Shown in pieces: positions 1 through 5,948 of a stretch of 6,589 nt of DNA. Below the pieces are notes generated by a model. That model had not been told where the DNA came from. It searched no databases and worked only from the letters and a program-made list of their open reading frames with translations. The stretch is from NCBI GenBank assembly GCA_938003515.1, contig CALKYL010000141.1:1-6589 (forward strand), written 5' to 3'. This stretch comes from an uncultured bacterium. GTDB taxonomy: Bacteria; Planctomycetota; UBA1135; UBA2386. The translations under genes and the position numbers were made by a program. Numbering within the stretch: position 1 is the stretch's first letter; each line of letters opens with the position of its first letter.

Positions 1-1
1 C

Positions 2-1861
2 ACGTTTCTCGACGCCGCCGGTGCTCCACATGCCGGTGCGGAGCTCTGGCGCCGCCTCGCCTACGACGACGCGACCGTCGACGCGCCGTTCGCGACGACC
101 GGGGCCGACGGCCGCTGGCGCGGCGAGCTGCCGCTCGGCACGTGGCTGGTGCGCGCCACAGCCGACGGCGCCGCCGCCTCGGCTGCCGCCGCGCTGCGAG
201 TCGACGAGCCGAGCGCCACGCTGCGACTCGGAGGCACGCCCGCGACCGTGCTCGGCACCGTGCGCGACCCCGAGGGCCGGCCCGTGCCGTCGTGCAGCCT
301 CGCCCTGCAGCGCGACGGCGGCGGCGACGGGGATCGGTCGGGCCACGACGTGTGCCGCACGACCCGCACCGACGGCGAGGGTCGCTATCGGGTCGGGCAC
401 CTGCGGCCCGGCAGCCATCGCGTGCTGGTCTGGCGCGGCGAAGACGACGAGCGTCGCGTCGCGAGCGTCTCGGCCCTGGCCGTCGCCGGCCGGCCGACCG
501 TCGCCGACGTGACGCTCGGGGAGGGCCCGCGCATCGCGGTCGAACTGCTGCGGCACGACGGCCGGCCGTGGCAGCGCGCGGGCTTCCACGCCGTGCCCGT
601 CGAGCACCTGCCGGGCGGTCCGGTTCTCGATCGCTTCGGGCTGACCGACGCACGCGGCCGGCTCGACGTCGCGGGGGTGGGGCCGGGCCGTCACCGGCTG
701 AAGGTGACGGTCGACCAGGAGGTCCTCGAGGAGACGGTCGAGCTGCGCGACGGCGAGGTGTTCTTGTTCCGGCGCGTGATCGGCACCGGCTCGTGGTTCG
801 AGGTGCGGCTCGAGGACGAACGGGGCCGGCCGCTGGCCGACTGGTCCGTGACGGCGTGCGATCTGTTCGGCGGTGCGCTCGATCGGGACGTGTTGTGGCG
901 GCGCATGCCGCCAGGCCGGACCGACGCCGACGGCGTCGCGCGCTTCGAGGACGCGCCGGACCGGCCGACCAAGGTGCTGATCACGCGGGACGGCGTGCTC
1001 CCGGTCGCGATCCACGACGTCGCGCCGGACGTGCGCACGACGATCGTGCTCACCGCGGCACGGCTCGCCGAGCGGCGGGTCGTCGGTCGCATCGACACCG
1101 GGGGCTCCCGGGACCCGGGAGCGCTGGTCGTGCACCTCGAACCGACGCCGGAGATCCCGATCCTGATGCTGCGCGGCAAGCGCGCGACGGTCGCCGCGGA
1201 CGGCAGCTTCGTGCTCGACCGCGTGCCCGCAGGCACCTACGGGCTGGCCGTCGCCGTTCCGCCCTCCGAGGTGCGCATCGGCGAGAACGGCGAGCTGGCG
1301 CGGCGCGCCGGCATCGTGGTCGCGGACGAGGACGTCGACCTGGGCACGATCCGCGCCGCGTTCGTCGACGCGACGGTGCGCGTCGTGCGCAGCGACGGCG
1401 TGGCCGTCACCGGCGCGCGGATCGCGTGGCGCCGCATGGCCGGCTACCCGTTCGGGTCGCGGTCGCAGACCGCGGACGGCGACCGCGTCGTGCTGCACCG
1501 GTTGCCGATCGGTTCGTGCGAGCTGCTCGCCGTCGGCGACAACATCGCGCCGACCGTGGCGCGGCTCGAGGTCGAGGGCGACGGCCGCCTGCACACGATC
1601 GTCGCCGCACCAGCCGCGACCGTGAGCCTGCGCTGCGCGGACCTGCCGCGCGACTGCGACAGCGGCGAACTGGTCGTGCTCGTCGGCGAACGCCGCTGGT
1701 TCAGCGACCGCATCGACGACGCCGCTCCCGGGTATCGCTGCGGCCTTCCGCCCGGCAGCTACCGCGTCGAGTTCCAGCCGGAGAGCGCGCTGCGCAGCGG
1801 GCCGTTCACGGCCGGGTTCGAGGTCGGCTCCGCGGACGTCGAAGTCGTGCTGCGGCGCTGA
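2..1861 (+). CDS. Carboxypeptidase-regulatory-like repeat protein, 3' part (start outside window)
   Basis: The reading frame is open from base 2 to the TGA at 1859-1861, giving 619 residues; the start lies to the left. An internal GTG at 149 is unlikely to be the true start because the protein-like sequence continues upstream of it (LDAAGAPHAGAELWRR, then DGRWRGELPLGTWLVRA). The protein is a string of roughly seven beta-sandwich modules of the carboxypeptidase regulatory-like type, at about residues 1-78, 80-172, 177-255, 264-350, 357-450, 456-535 and 538-619. The recurring pattern is G.V.D..GRPV, then TD..G...., then L.PG.....V; examples are VRDPEGRPVP, TDARGRLDVAGVGPGRHRL, AADGSFVLDRVPAGTYGLAV and GLPPGSYRVEF. 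No catalytic motif or transmembrane segment is visible. Such modules are usually extracytoplasmic structural or binding domains; the N-terminal part that could carry a signal peptide or enzyme domain is missing. Function beyond this is unknown. The gene converges on the membrane-protein gene downstream. Confidence 0.85.
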   Translation, partial: TFLDAAGAPHAGAELWRRLAYDDATVDAPFATTGADGRWRGELPLGTWLVRATADGAAASAAAALRVDEPSATLRLGGTPATVLGTVRDPEGRPVPSCSLALQRDGGGDGDRSGHDVCRTTRTDGEGRYRVGHLRPGSHRVLVWRGEDDERRVASVSALAVAGRPTVADVTLGEGPRIAVELLRHDGRPWQRAGFHAVPVEHLPGGPVLDRFGLTDARGRLDVAGVGPGRHRLKVTVDQEVLEETVELRDGEVFLFRRVIGTGSWFEVRLEDERGRPLADWSVTACDLFGGALDRDVLWRRMPPGRTDADGVARFEDAPDRPTKVLITRDGVLPVAIHDVAPDVRTTIVLTAARLAERRVVGRIDTGGSRDPGALVVHLEPTPEIPILMLRGKRATVAADGSFVLDRVPAGTYGLAVAVPPSEVRIGENGELARRAGIVVADEDVDLGTIRAAFVDATVRVVRSDGVAVTGARIAWRRMAGYPFGSRSQTADGDRVVLHRLPIGSCELLAVGDNIAPTVARLEVEGDGRLHTIVAAPAATVSLRCADLPRDCDSGELVVLVGERRWFSDRIDDAAPGYRCGLPPGSYRVEFQPESALRSGPFTAGFEVGSADVEVVLRR

Positions 1862-1874
1862 GGGATCGGCGGAA

Positions 1875-1910
1875 GCCCCGGTCCCCGGGGCCGCGCGGGC
1901 GCCGACGCCC
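1875..1910. terminator. Two GC hairpins between convergent genes
   Basis: The 48-base gap between two convergent stop codons holds two perfect small hairpins. The first pairs GCCCCGG (1875-1881) with CCGGGGC (1885-1891) around a 3-base loop. The second pairs GGGCG (1897-1901) with CGCCC (1906-1910) around CCGA and touches the stop codon of the minus-strand gene. There is no T-run on either strand, so these are not classical intrinsic terminators. Position between convergent genes makes bidirectional termination or mRNA 3'-end protection plausible. Confidence 0.4.
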
Positions 1911-2545
1911 TACCGCGCCGCCGGCCGGACCACACCGCGCAGCGTCAGCCGCCGCAGGAAGAACTGCACGCACGGCCCGATCGCGAGCGCGAACCACGCG
2001 GTGCCGAGCCCGATGCCGCCGCCGAGCAGCACGCCGATCAGCATCACCGACACCTCGAGCGACGTGCGCACCTTCCAGATCGCGAAGCCTCGCCGGCCGA
2101 TGCCCGTCATCAGGCCGTCGCGCGGACCGGGGCCGAGGCCGCCGCCGATGTAGAGCCCCGACGCCAGGCCGACGACGAGCGGCCCGAGAGCGCACAGCAT
2201 GACCCGGAGCCACAGTGCGCCGGGGTGCCGCAGCCAGCCGAGGGTGACGTCGACCGCGATCCCGATCAGCGCGGCGTTGAGGATCGTGCCGAGGCCGACG
2301 CGTTCGCCGAGCGGCACGAAGGCGAGCACCAACACGGCGCCGGTGGCGATGATGACCGTGCCGAGGCTGACGCCGACCGTGTCGGCGACGCCCTGGTGGA
2401 ACACGTCCCACGGCGGCAGGCCGAGGTCGGCGGCGACCATCATCGCGATGCCGGTGCCGAACAGCCACAGGCCGAGCACGACCTGCGGCAGCCGCCGCAG
2501 GGTCTCGCGCCAGGGCAACACGAGCAGCAGCGCGCGTGGTTCCAT
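1910..2545 (-). CDS. YczE/YyaS-family integral membrane protein
   Basis: This gene encodes 211 residues from an ATG at 2545 to a TAG at 1910-1912. It matches the YczE/YyaS/YitT-type membrane protein family by two hallmark stretches: ADLGLPPWDVFHQG (residues 39-52), right after the first membrane segment, and GLYIGGGLGPGPRDGLM (130-146), before the later segments. A conserved-looking GTILNAALIGIAVDV segment (86-100) also fits. Hydrophobic segments lie near residues 20-38, 60-78, 86-103, 112-133, 163-180 and 182-198, so about five or six helices are expected, with a basic N-terminus (RETLRR) that favours a cytoplasmic start. Length is normal for the family. The transported substrate or physiological role is not established; YczE in Bacillus has been linked to surfactin production, but nothing here supports that role. 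It stands alone, convergent with gene 1 and 160 bases downstream of the PKD-protein gene, and no clear Shine-Dalgarno sequence is visible. Confidence 0.88.
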   Translation of the reverse strand: MEPRALLLVLPWRETLRRLPQVVLGLWLFGTGIAMMVAADLGLPPWDVFHQGVADTVGVSLGTVIIATGAVLVLAFVPLGERVGLGTILNAALIGIAVDVTLGWLRHPGALWLRVMLCALGPLVVGLASGLYIGGGLGPGPRDGLMTGIGRRGFAIWKVRTSLEVSVMLIGVLLGGGIGLGTAWFALAIGPCVQFFLRRLTLRGVVRPAAR

Positions 2546-2705
2546 CTGGCCGCGATTAGACCGGGGCGGCGCCTCGCGGGCCGCATCCGTCCCGGCCCGC
2601 GTTCATCGCCGTCCACGGTGATGCCGGCGAGGGCGCATGCCTGGGCGCAGCGGCCGCACGACGAACGTTCGCGCATGCCGCCGCGGCCCGGGCTGGAGCC
2701 ACCGA
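2546..2705. other. Intergenic region between two minus-strand genes
   Basis: These 160 bases separate the stop of the PKD-protein gene from the start of the YczE-type gene. They hold one strong inverted repeat (listed separately) and no convincing promoter, RNA gene or small gene. A minus-strand open frame through it spells a CxxCxxxC pattern, but it runs out of frame into the YczE-type gene and has no homologue that I recognise. Confidence 0.4.
2575..2601. promoter_or_regulatory. 9-bp inverted repeat upstream of the YczE-type gene
   Basis: CGCGGGCCG (2575-2583) pairs perfectly with CGGCCCGCG (2593-2601) around a 9-base loop. The repeat ends 29 bases upstream of the ATG of the YczE-type gene and lies about 105 bases past the stop of the PKD-protein gene on the same strand. 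It could be a transcription-terminating hairpin for the upstream gene, a 5' leader hairpin, or an operator for the downstream gene. No T-run follows it. In sequence this GC-rich some such repeats arise by chance. Confidence 0.3.
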
Positions 2706-3812
2706 TCAGAGGGCGGGGTCGAACAACGCCACGAACTCCGGCGGGAAGAAGAAGGTCGTCGCGTCCGGGTAGACCACGGCGGGGTGGTTCCAGAGCAGCA
2801 CCGCTTGGACCGTGCCGAGCGGCGGTCGAATGGTCACCTTCCGCGACACGTGCTGAACCGCACCGTCCGTGATGATCGTCACCGAGACGAACCAGACGCC
2901 CGTCGCCGTGAAGACGTGCGAGTACTGGTCGGACGAGTTGTAGTCGAACTCGGTGCCGTCGCCCCAGTCGACGCTGGTGATGTCCTCCGGCGCGACGCCG
3001 GTGATCGACAGCTGGATCTTGTCGCCGACGCGGAGGTTCACGTCTGCGGCGGTGCTGGTGTCCAGCGGCTGGTAGAGCGCGCCGGCGAGGCCGCTCGCAT
3101 CCACGTGACCCCAGAAGCAGAAGCCGGAGTAGCCGCCTTCGCCGAGCGCAGCCGGCGGCGAACCGGTGGCCTGCAGTGCGCCGTTGGTTTCGAGCTCACC
3201 GCACACGGGCGGGATCTCGTTCTCGACCATGTCCTCCAACAAGCATCCAAGCGCGTATGGGTCGGGGTACCCGAGCTTGTTGGTGGGGCTGGGAACGCCG
3301 CACACTCCCGCGCCGGTCAGCAAACCGGTCGCCCAGCCAGCGCAGTTGGTGCCCGGGCCTGGAGTCTGGCTCGGGCAGAGCTGGTAGGGCGTACCGTTCT
3401 CGATGTCGTCGTTGATGGCGCCGACGAGGTTGTTGTAGGTCGATGCGTCGACGTCGTAGCAGATGCGGTAGTCCCAGTCGTGCGTGTCGTCGTCACGGAT
3501 CTGCCCGCGGCTGTTGCGCGCGCCCTTGGCGCCGCTCTTGCCGGGATACAGCCCGACCTTGCGTTCGACACCCGCTTGCGGACCTGTCGAGGGCTGCAGA
3601 CCGAGGAACGCGTGACCGGCGCCGAAGACGGTCGGCTTGCACACGTAGAGATACACGGAGTGCTGGCCGACTGCGCTCGCAGAGAAGGTGGCCAGGGTCA
3701 GTGCGAGGCCGATGATGGCGGCGAAACGGCGCCGCGTCGCGCGCGCATCATCCCCTCGGGTCGGATCGGTGGTCGGGATGTCCGGGTTCATTGGGAGTGG
3801 AAGACGGGTCAT
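2706..3812 (-). CDS. Exported protein: permuted papain-like (NlpC/P60-type) region plus PKD domain
   Basis: Starting at the ATG at 3812 the product has 368 residues; this start has AAGG a few bases upstream, while the in-frame ATG at 3791 (M8) has no such signal. Upstream codons in this frame do not look protein-like. Residues 26-47 form an export signal: TRRRF, then a hydrophobic stretch IIGLALTLATFSASA with probable cleavage after ASA or AVG. The TRRRF motif resembles a twin-arginine signal. The first half carries VFGAGHAFLGL (H67) and later GTNCAGWATGLLTGAGV (N156-C157). The order His then Asn-Cys recalls circularly permuted papain-like peptidases or amidases; this is inferred from motif order, not from a recognised family match. 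Residues about 255-330 form a PKD domain with the hallmark VDWGDGTEFDYN and YSHVFTATGVWFVSVTI. Eight cysteines (58, 118, 146, 157, 171, 190, 204, 232) fit a disulfide-bonded secreted protein. Base composition looks less GC-biased than in its neighbours. Enzymatic activity is unproven. Confidence 0.8.
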   Translation of the reverse strand: MTRLPLPMNPDIPTTDPTRGDDARATRRRFAAIIGLALTLATFSASAVGQHSVYLYVCKPTVFGAGHAFLGLQPSTGPQAGVERKVGLYPGKSGAKGARNSRGQIRDDDTHDWDYRICYDVDASTYNNLVGAINDDIENGTPYQLCPSQTPGPGTNCAGWATGLLTGAGVCGVPSPTNKLGYPDPYALGCLLEDMVENEIPPVCGELETNGALQATGSPPAALGEGGYSGFCFWGHVDASGLAGALYQPLDTSTAADVNLRVGDKIQLSITGVAPEDITSVDWGDGTEFDYNSSDQYSHVFTATGVWFVSVTIITDGAVQHVSRKVTIRPPLGTVQAVLLWNHPAVVYPDATTFFFPPEFVALFDPAL

Positions 3813-3975
3813 GGAGCCTTGATTCGGAAGAAGGACGGAACGGCCGGTGCGAGTGCACCTGCGGTCACGTCTTGCCGGCTCTGCGGCATCCGTTTCAAAA
3901 TCCCGCAGCGGCGGGCGCCGCCGCGTCCACGCACCGGCAGAGCCGGTCGAGCCTCTGGGGTAGCCTGCTGCGCAC
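3813..3975. promoter_or_regulatory. Divergent intergenic region with small inverted repeats
   Basis: These 163 bases lie between the divergent starts of the PKD-protein gene and the methyltransferase gene, so promoters for both should be here. The only AT-rich spot is at 3892-3901 and reads TTGAAA on the minus strand, a possible -35 box for the PKD-protein gene, but no convincing -10 follows at 16-18 bases. Small perfect inverted repeats are GGTGC/GCACC (3846-3859), TGCCG/CGGCA (3873-3888) and ACCGGC/GCCGGT (3933-3947, 3-base centre). The last sits 28 bases upstream of the methyltransferase GTG and could be an operator. In DNA this rich in G and C, chance is a fair alternative for each. Confidence 0.4.
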
Positions 3976-4920
3976 GTGCCCGCAGAAGACCCCACCGACA
4001 CCCCCGCACCCGTGCCCGCCGCCTACCTCGCGGCCGACGGGCTCGTCGGCCCGGTGCTCGACGCGCTCGGCGACCGCGTCGTCGGCGTGCAGGGCCGCCT
4101 CGTGCTCGCCTCCGAGCCGCGCGACGAGGCGTCGTGGTGGGCGGCCAACACCTGGCTCGAGCCGCAGTGGCGCCGCATCGCGTCGATCGGCGACGCCGCG
4201 CGCTGGCTGCGGTCGATGCAGCGCAACTGGGCCTGCTGCACGTCCGACTGGTTCCGGCGCGCGCAGCTGATCACCGAGCGGCTGCCGCCGCTCCGGGCGC
4301 GGCCGCGGCCGTTCCCGTTCGAGCTGCCCGACGCGCCGATGGGCGGGTGGACCCTGTGGGAGAAGGACCTCATGCTCGCGAGCCCGCGCTGCTCGTCGCC
4401 GTTCGCCAACGGCGAGATCGAGTTCGAGGACGACCGCGAAGGGCCGCCGAGCCGCGCGTTCAAGAAGCTGTGGGAGGCGCTGACCGTGCTGCGGCGGCGG
4501 CCGGGGCCGGGCGAACGCTGCCTGGACCTCGGCGCGTCGCCGGGCGGCTGGACATGGGCGCTGCAGCGGCTCGGCGCGCGCGTGATCGCCGTCGACAAGG
4601 CGCCGCTGGCGCCGCAGGTCGCCGGGCTCGACGGCGTCGAGCAGCGCGTCGAGAGCGCGTTCGGCCTCGACCCGCGCGACGTCGGCCCGGTCGACTGGCT
4701 GTTCAGCGACGTCGTCTGCTATCCGCGGCGGCTCTACGACCTGGTCCGGCGCTGGCGCGACGCCGGCCTGGCCAGGAACTTCGTCTGCACGATCAAGTTC
4801 CAGGGCGACGACGAGCACGCCGTCGCGCGCGAGTTCGCGGCCCTGCCGGGCGCGCGGCTGATGCACCTGCACCACAACAAGCACGAGCTGACGTTCGCGT
4901 CGCTCGACGGCGCGACGTGA
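3976..4920 (+). CDS. RlmM-like (COG2933) SAM-dependent 2'-O-ribose methyltransferase
   Basis: The product has 314 residues. GTG at 3976 is the first start after an in-frame TAG at 3961-3963, with only a weak ribosome-binding signal. The C-terminal half is a Rossmann-fold methyltransferase of the FtsJ/RlmM type: SAM-binding motif CLDLGASPGGWTW (182-194), an acidic residue after the next strand (AVD, D207) and a complete catalytic tetrad, K164 in SRAFKKL, D245 in FSDVVCYP, K274 in CTIKFQG and E304 in HHNKHELTF. The order and the trailing segments (WRDAGLARNFVCTIK, then HHNKHELTF) match E. coli RlmM, which methylates the ribose of C2498 in 23S rRNA. The preceding stretch SPRCSSPFANGEIEFE before PSRA also corresponds to RlmM's N-terminal domain. 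The protein is about 50 residues shorter than E. coli RlmM, mainly in the N-terminal THUMP-like part. It should be cytoplasmic. Methyltransferase class is firm; the exact rRNA site is inferred. It converges on the metalloprotease gene with a 17-base gap. Confidence 0.87.
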   Translation: MPAEDPTDTPAPVPAAYLAADGLVGPVLDALGDRVVGVQGRLVLASEPRDEASWWAANTWLEPQWRRIASIGDAARWLRSMQRNWACCTSDWFRRAQLITERLPPLRARPRPFPFELPDAPMGGWTLWEKDLMLASPRCSSPFANGEIEFEDDREGPPSRAFKKLWEALTVLRRRPGPGERCLDLGASPGGWTWALQRLGARVIAVDKAPLAPQVAGLDGVEQRVESAFGLDPRDVGPVDWLFSDVVCYPRRLYDLVRRWRDAGLARNFVCTIKFQGDDEHAVAREFAALPGARLMHLHHNKHELTFASLDGAT

Positions 4921-4937
4921 GGCCGCGTCCGGGCGCC

Positions 4938-5948
4938 CTACGAGCGCCTGCGGATGCCCATGTGCTCGAACCAGACGCTCTCGAACTCGTCGACCGTCAG
5001 CCCGTAGACCTTCTCGATCAGCGTCGCGCTGGTGTCGCCGCCGCGGGCGAAGCCGTGGCCGTGCGTGCGCGCGGCCTCGAGGAACTCGCCGAACTTGCCG
5101 GCGACCGGCGCCTCGTCGGTGTTGATCATGAAGTCGATCAGGTCACCGGCGTGCTCGTAGTTGCGCCGCCCGTGGCCCTTCGGATCGCTGAGCAGCGTGC
5201 GGATCGCGAAGAACTCCTCGAGCGGGTAGTAGTCGCCGCGCTTGACGTCGCTGCGCGCGACGCCGAGCCGCTGGTTGCTCATCTTCTTCTCGAAGTAGAC
5301 CGCCATGCCCTCCTGGAACCACGACCCGACGCCGTTGACCTTCAGGCAGGCGCCGACGATCTCGTGCGCGGCTTCGTGGTAGACGACCGGCGCGCGCGGT
5401 GACGAGTAGTAGGTCGCGTAGAAGCGCGACGTCGCGTGGCCGGCAGTCGCCTTCGCGCCCTCCTCGGAGTAGCCGGTGACCCGCACGGCGAAGCGGTAGT
5501 AGTCGTCCTTGTCGGCGAAGATGTAGGCGACGAGCAGGTGCTTCGGGTCCTCGAACGGCAGCTCCTTGCGGATCTGCTCGTACAGGTCCTCGAGGGTGGT
5601 CGCGTACTTCCGGCACGTCGCGGTCGGCCCGTTCGTGAACACGACGTAGTGCTCGCTGACGACGGCCTGCCACTTGGCGAGGTACTTGCGTCGGCGCGAC
5701 TCGTCCTCGTCGCAGCGATCGTCCCAGCAGCGCGGCAGGATCGAGGCCTTGACGCTCTCGAGCACCTGCTCGACGGCGTCGTCGGTCGGCTTCGGCGCCA
5801 GCACCGGGTGCTGCACGGGCTCGCGGCCGTCCTGCTGCGCGAACGCCGCCGGAGTTCCGAAGCCGAGCAGCAGAGACGTCAGCAGTGGTGTCAGCCGAGA
5901 CGTCAGCAGGGGTGTCAGCCGGGGTGTCAGCTGGGCAGCTCTTCCCAT
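4938..5948 (-). CDS. Secreted DUF1570-type HExxH metalloprotease
   Basis: The product has 336 residues from the ATG at 5948. The frame stays open upstream, but that start is chosen because a signal peptide follows at once: a short basic N-terminus, a Leu/Thr-rich core (residues 7-29) and a likely cleavage after AFA at 35-37, giving a mature protein starting QQDGREP. The core of the mature protein matches DUF1570/peptidase-MA-like proteins: WQAVVSEHYVVFTNGP (93-108), then the zinc site VVYHEAAHEIVGACL (H191, E192, H195) and the downstream glutamate in WFQEGMAVYFEKK (E213). HExxH plus a Glu 18 residues later marks a gluzincin; H191, H195 and E213 would bind zinc and E192 would be the catalytic base. 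All are present. Cys74 and Cys79 (CWDDRC), Cys112 and Cys201 may form disulfides. It should act in the periplasm or outside the cell; no substrate can be deduced. No Shine-Dalgarno sequence is evident. Its stop faces the methyltransferase stop. Confidence 0.88.
   Translation of the reverse strand: MGRAAQLTPRLTPLLTSRLTPLLTSLLLGFGTPAAFAQQDGREPVQHPVLAPKPTDDAVEQVLESVKASILPRCWDDRCDEDESRRRKYLAKWQAVVSEHYVVFTNGPTATCRKYATTLEDLYEQIRKELPFEDPKHLLVAYIFADKDDYYRFAVRVTGYSEEGAKATAGHATSRFYATYYSSPRAPVVYHEAAHEIVGACLKVNGVGSWFQEGMAVYFEKKMSNQRLGVARSDVKRGDYYPLEEFFAIRTLLSDPKGHGRRNYEHAGDLIDFMINTDEAPVAGKFGEFLEAARTHGHGFARGGDTSATLIEKVYGLTVDEFESVWFEHMGIRRRS
5873..5932 (-). repeat. 12/24-base tandem repeat in the signal-peptide coding region
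   Basis: Five consecutive 12-base units lie at 5873-5884, 5885-5896, 5897-5908, 5909-5920 and 5921-5932. On the plus strand they alternate between GAGACGTCAGCA and GGGGTGTCAGCC-like forms. The two 24-base pairs (5873-5896 and 5897-5920) differ at a single base, G or T. Because 12 is a multiple of three the frame is kept, and each unit encodes a tetrapeptide of the type LT(P/S)(L/R); together they make most of the hydrophobic core of the metalloprotease signal peptide. Confidence 0.9.

Noticed and set aside
142..2202. A 686-residue plus-strand open frame overlapping gene 1
   Set aside because: It is extremely rich in Arg, Ala and Gly with no domain pattern, and it runs through the convergent membrane-protein gene. 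It is an out-of-frame shadow typical of GC-rich DNA.
2635..2658. Minus-strand CGRCAQAC, a CxxCxxxC pattern like an iron-sulfur site
   Set aside because: It lies in an intergenic open frame that continues out of frame into the YczE-type gene, has no upstream domain context, and the following residues match no ferredoxin or molybdopterin enzyme that I recognise. A decayed gene fragment cannot be fully excluded.
3813..4001. N-terminal extension of the PKD protein to a start at 4001
   Set aside because: It would overlap the divergent methyltransferase gene, the residues are not protein-like, and the export signal sits naturally after the ATG at 3812.
3895..4884. A 329-residue minus-strand open frame opposite the methyltransferase
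   Set aside because: It is antisense to a gene with a full catalytic motif set, and its composition (Arg, Ala, Glu, Pro, Val) is that of a mirrored GC-rich coding frame.
4931..4938. GGGCGCCC palindrome in the 17-base gap between the methyltransferase and protease stops
   Set aside because: An 8-base palindrome cannot form a useful hairpin, and no T-run is present; too weak to call as a terminator.
2637..5402. A 921-residue plus-strand open frame
   Set aside because: It crosses three better-supported genes in the wrong frame or strand and has low-complexity Arg/Ala/Val composition. The long open frame results from scarce stop codons.
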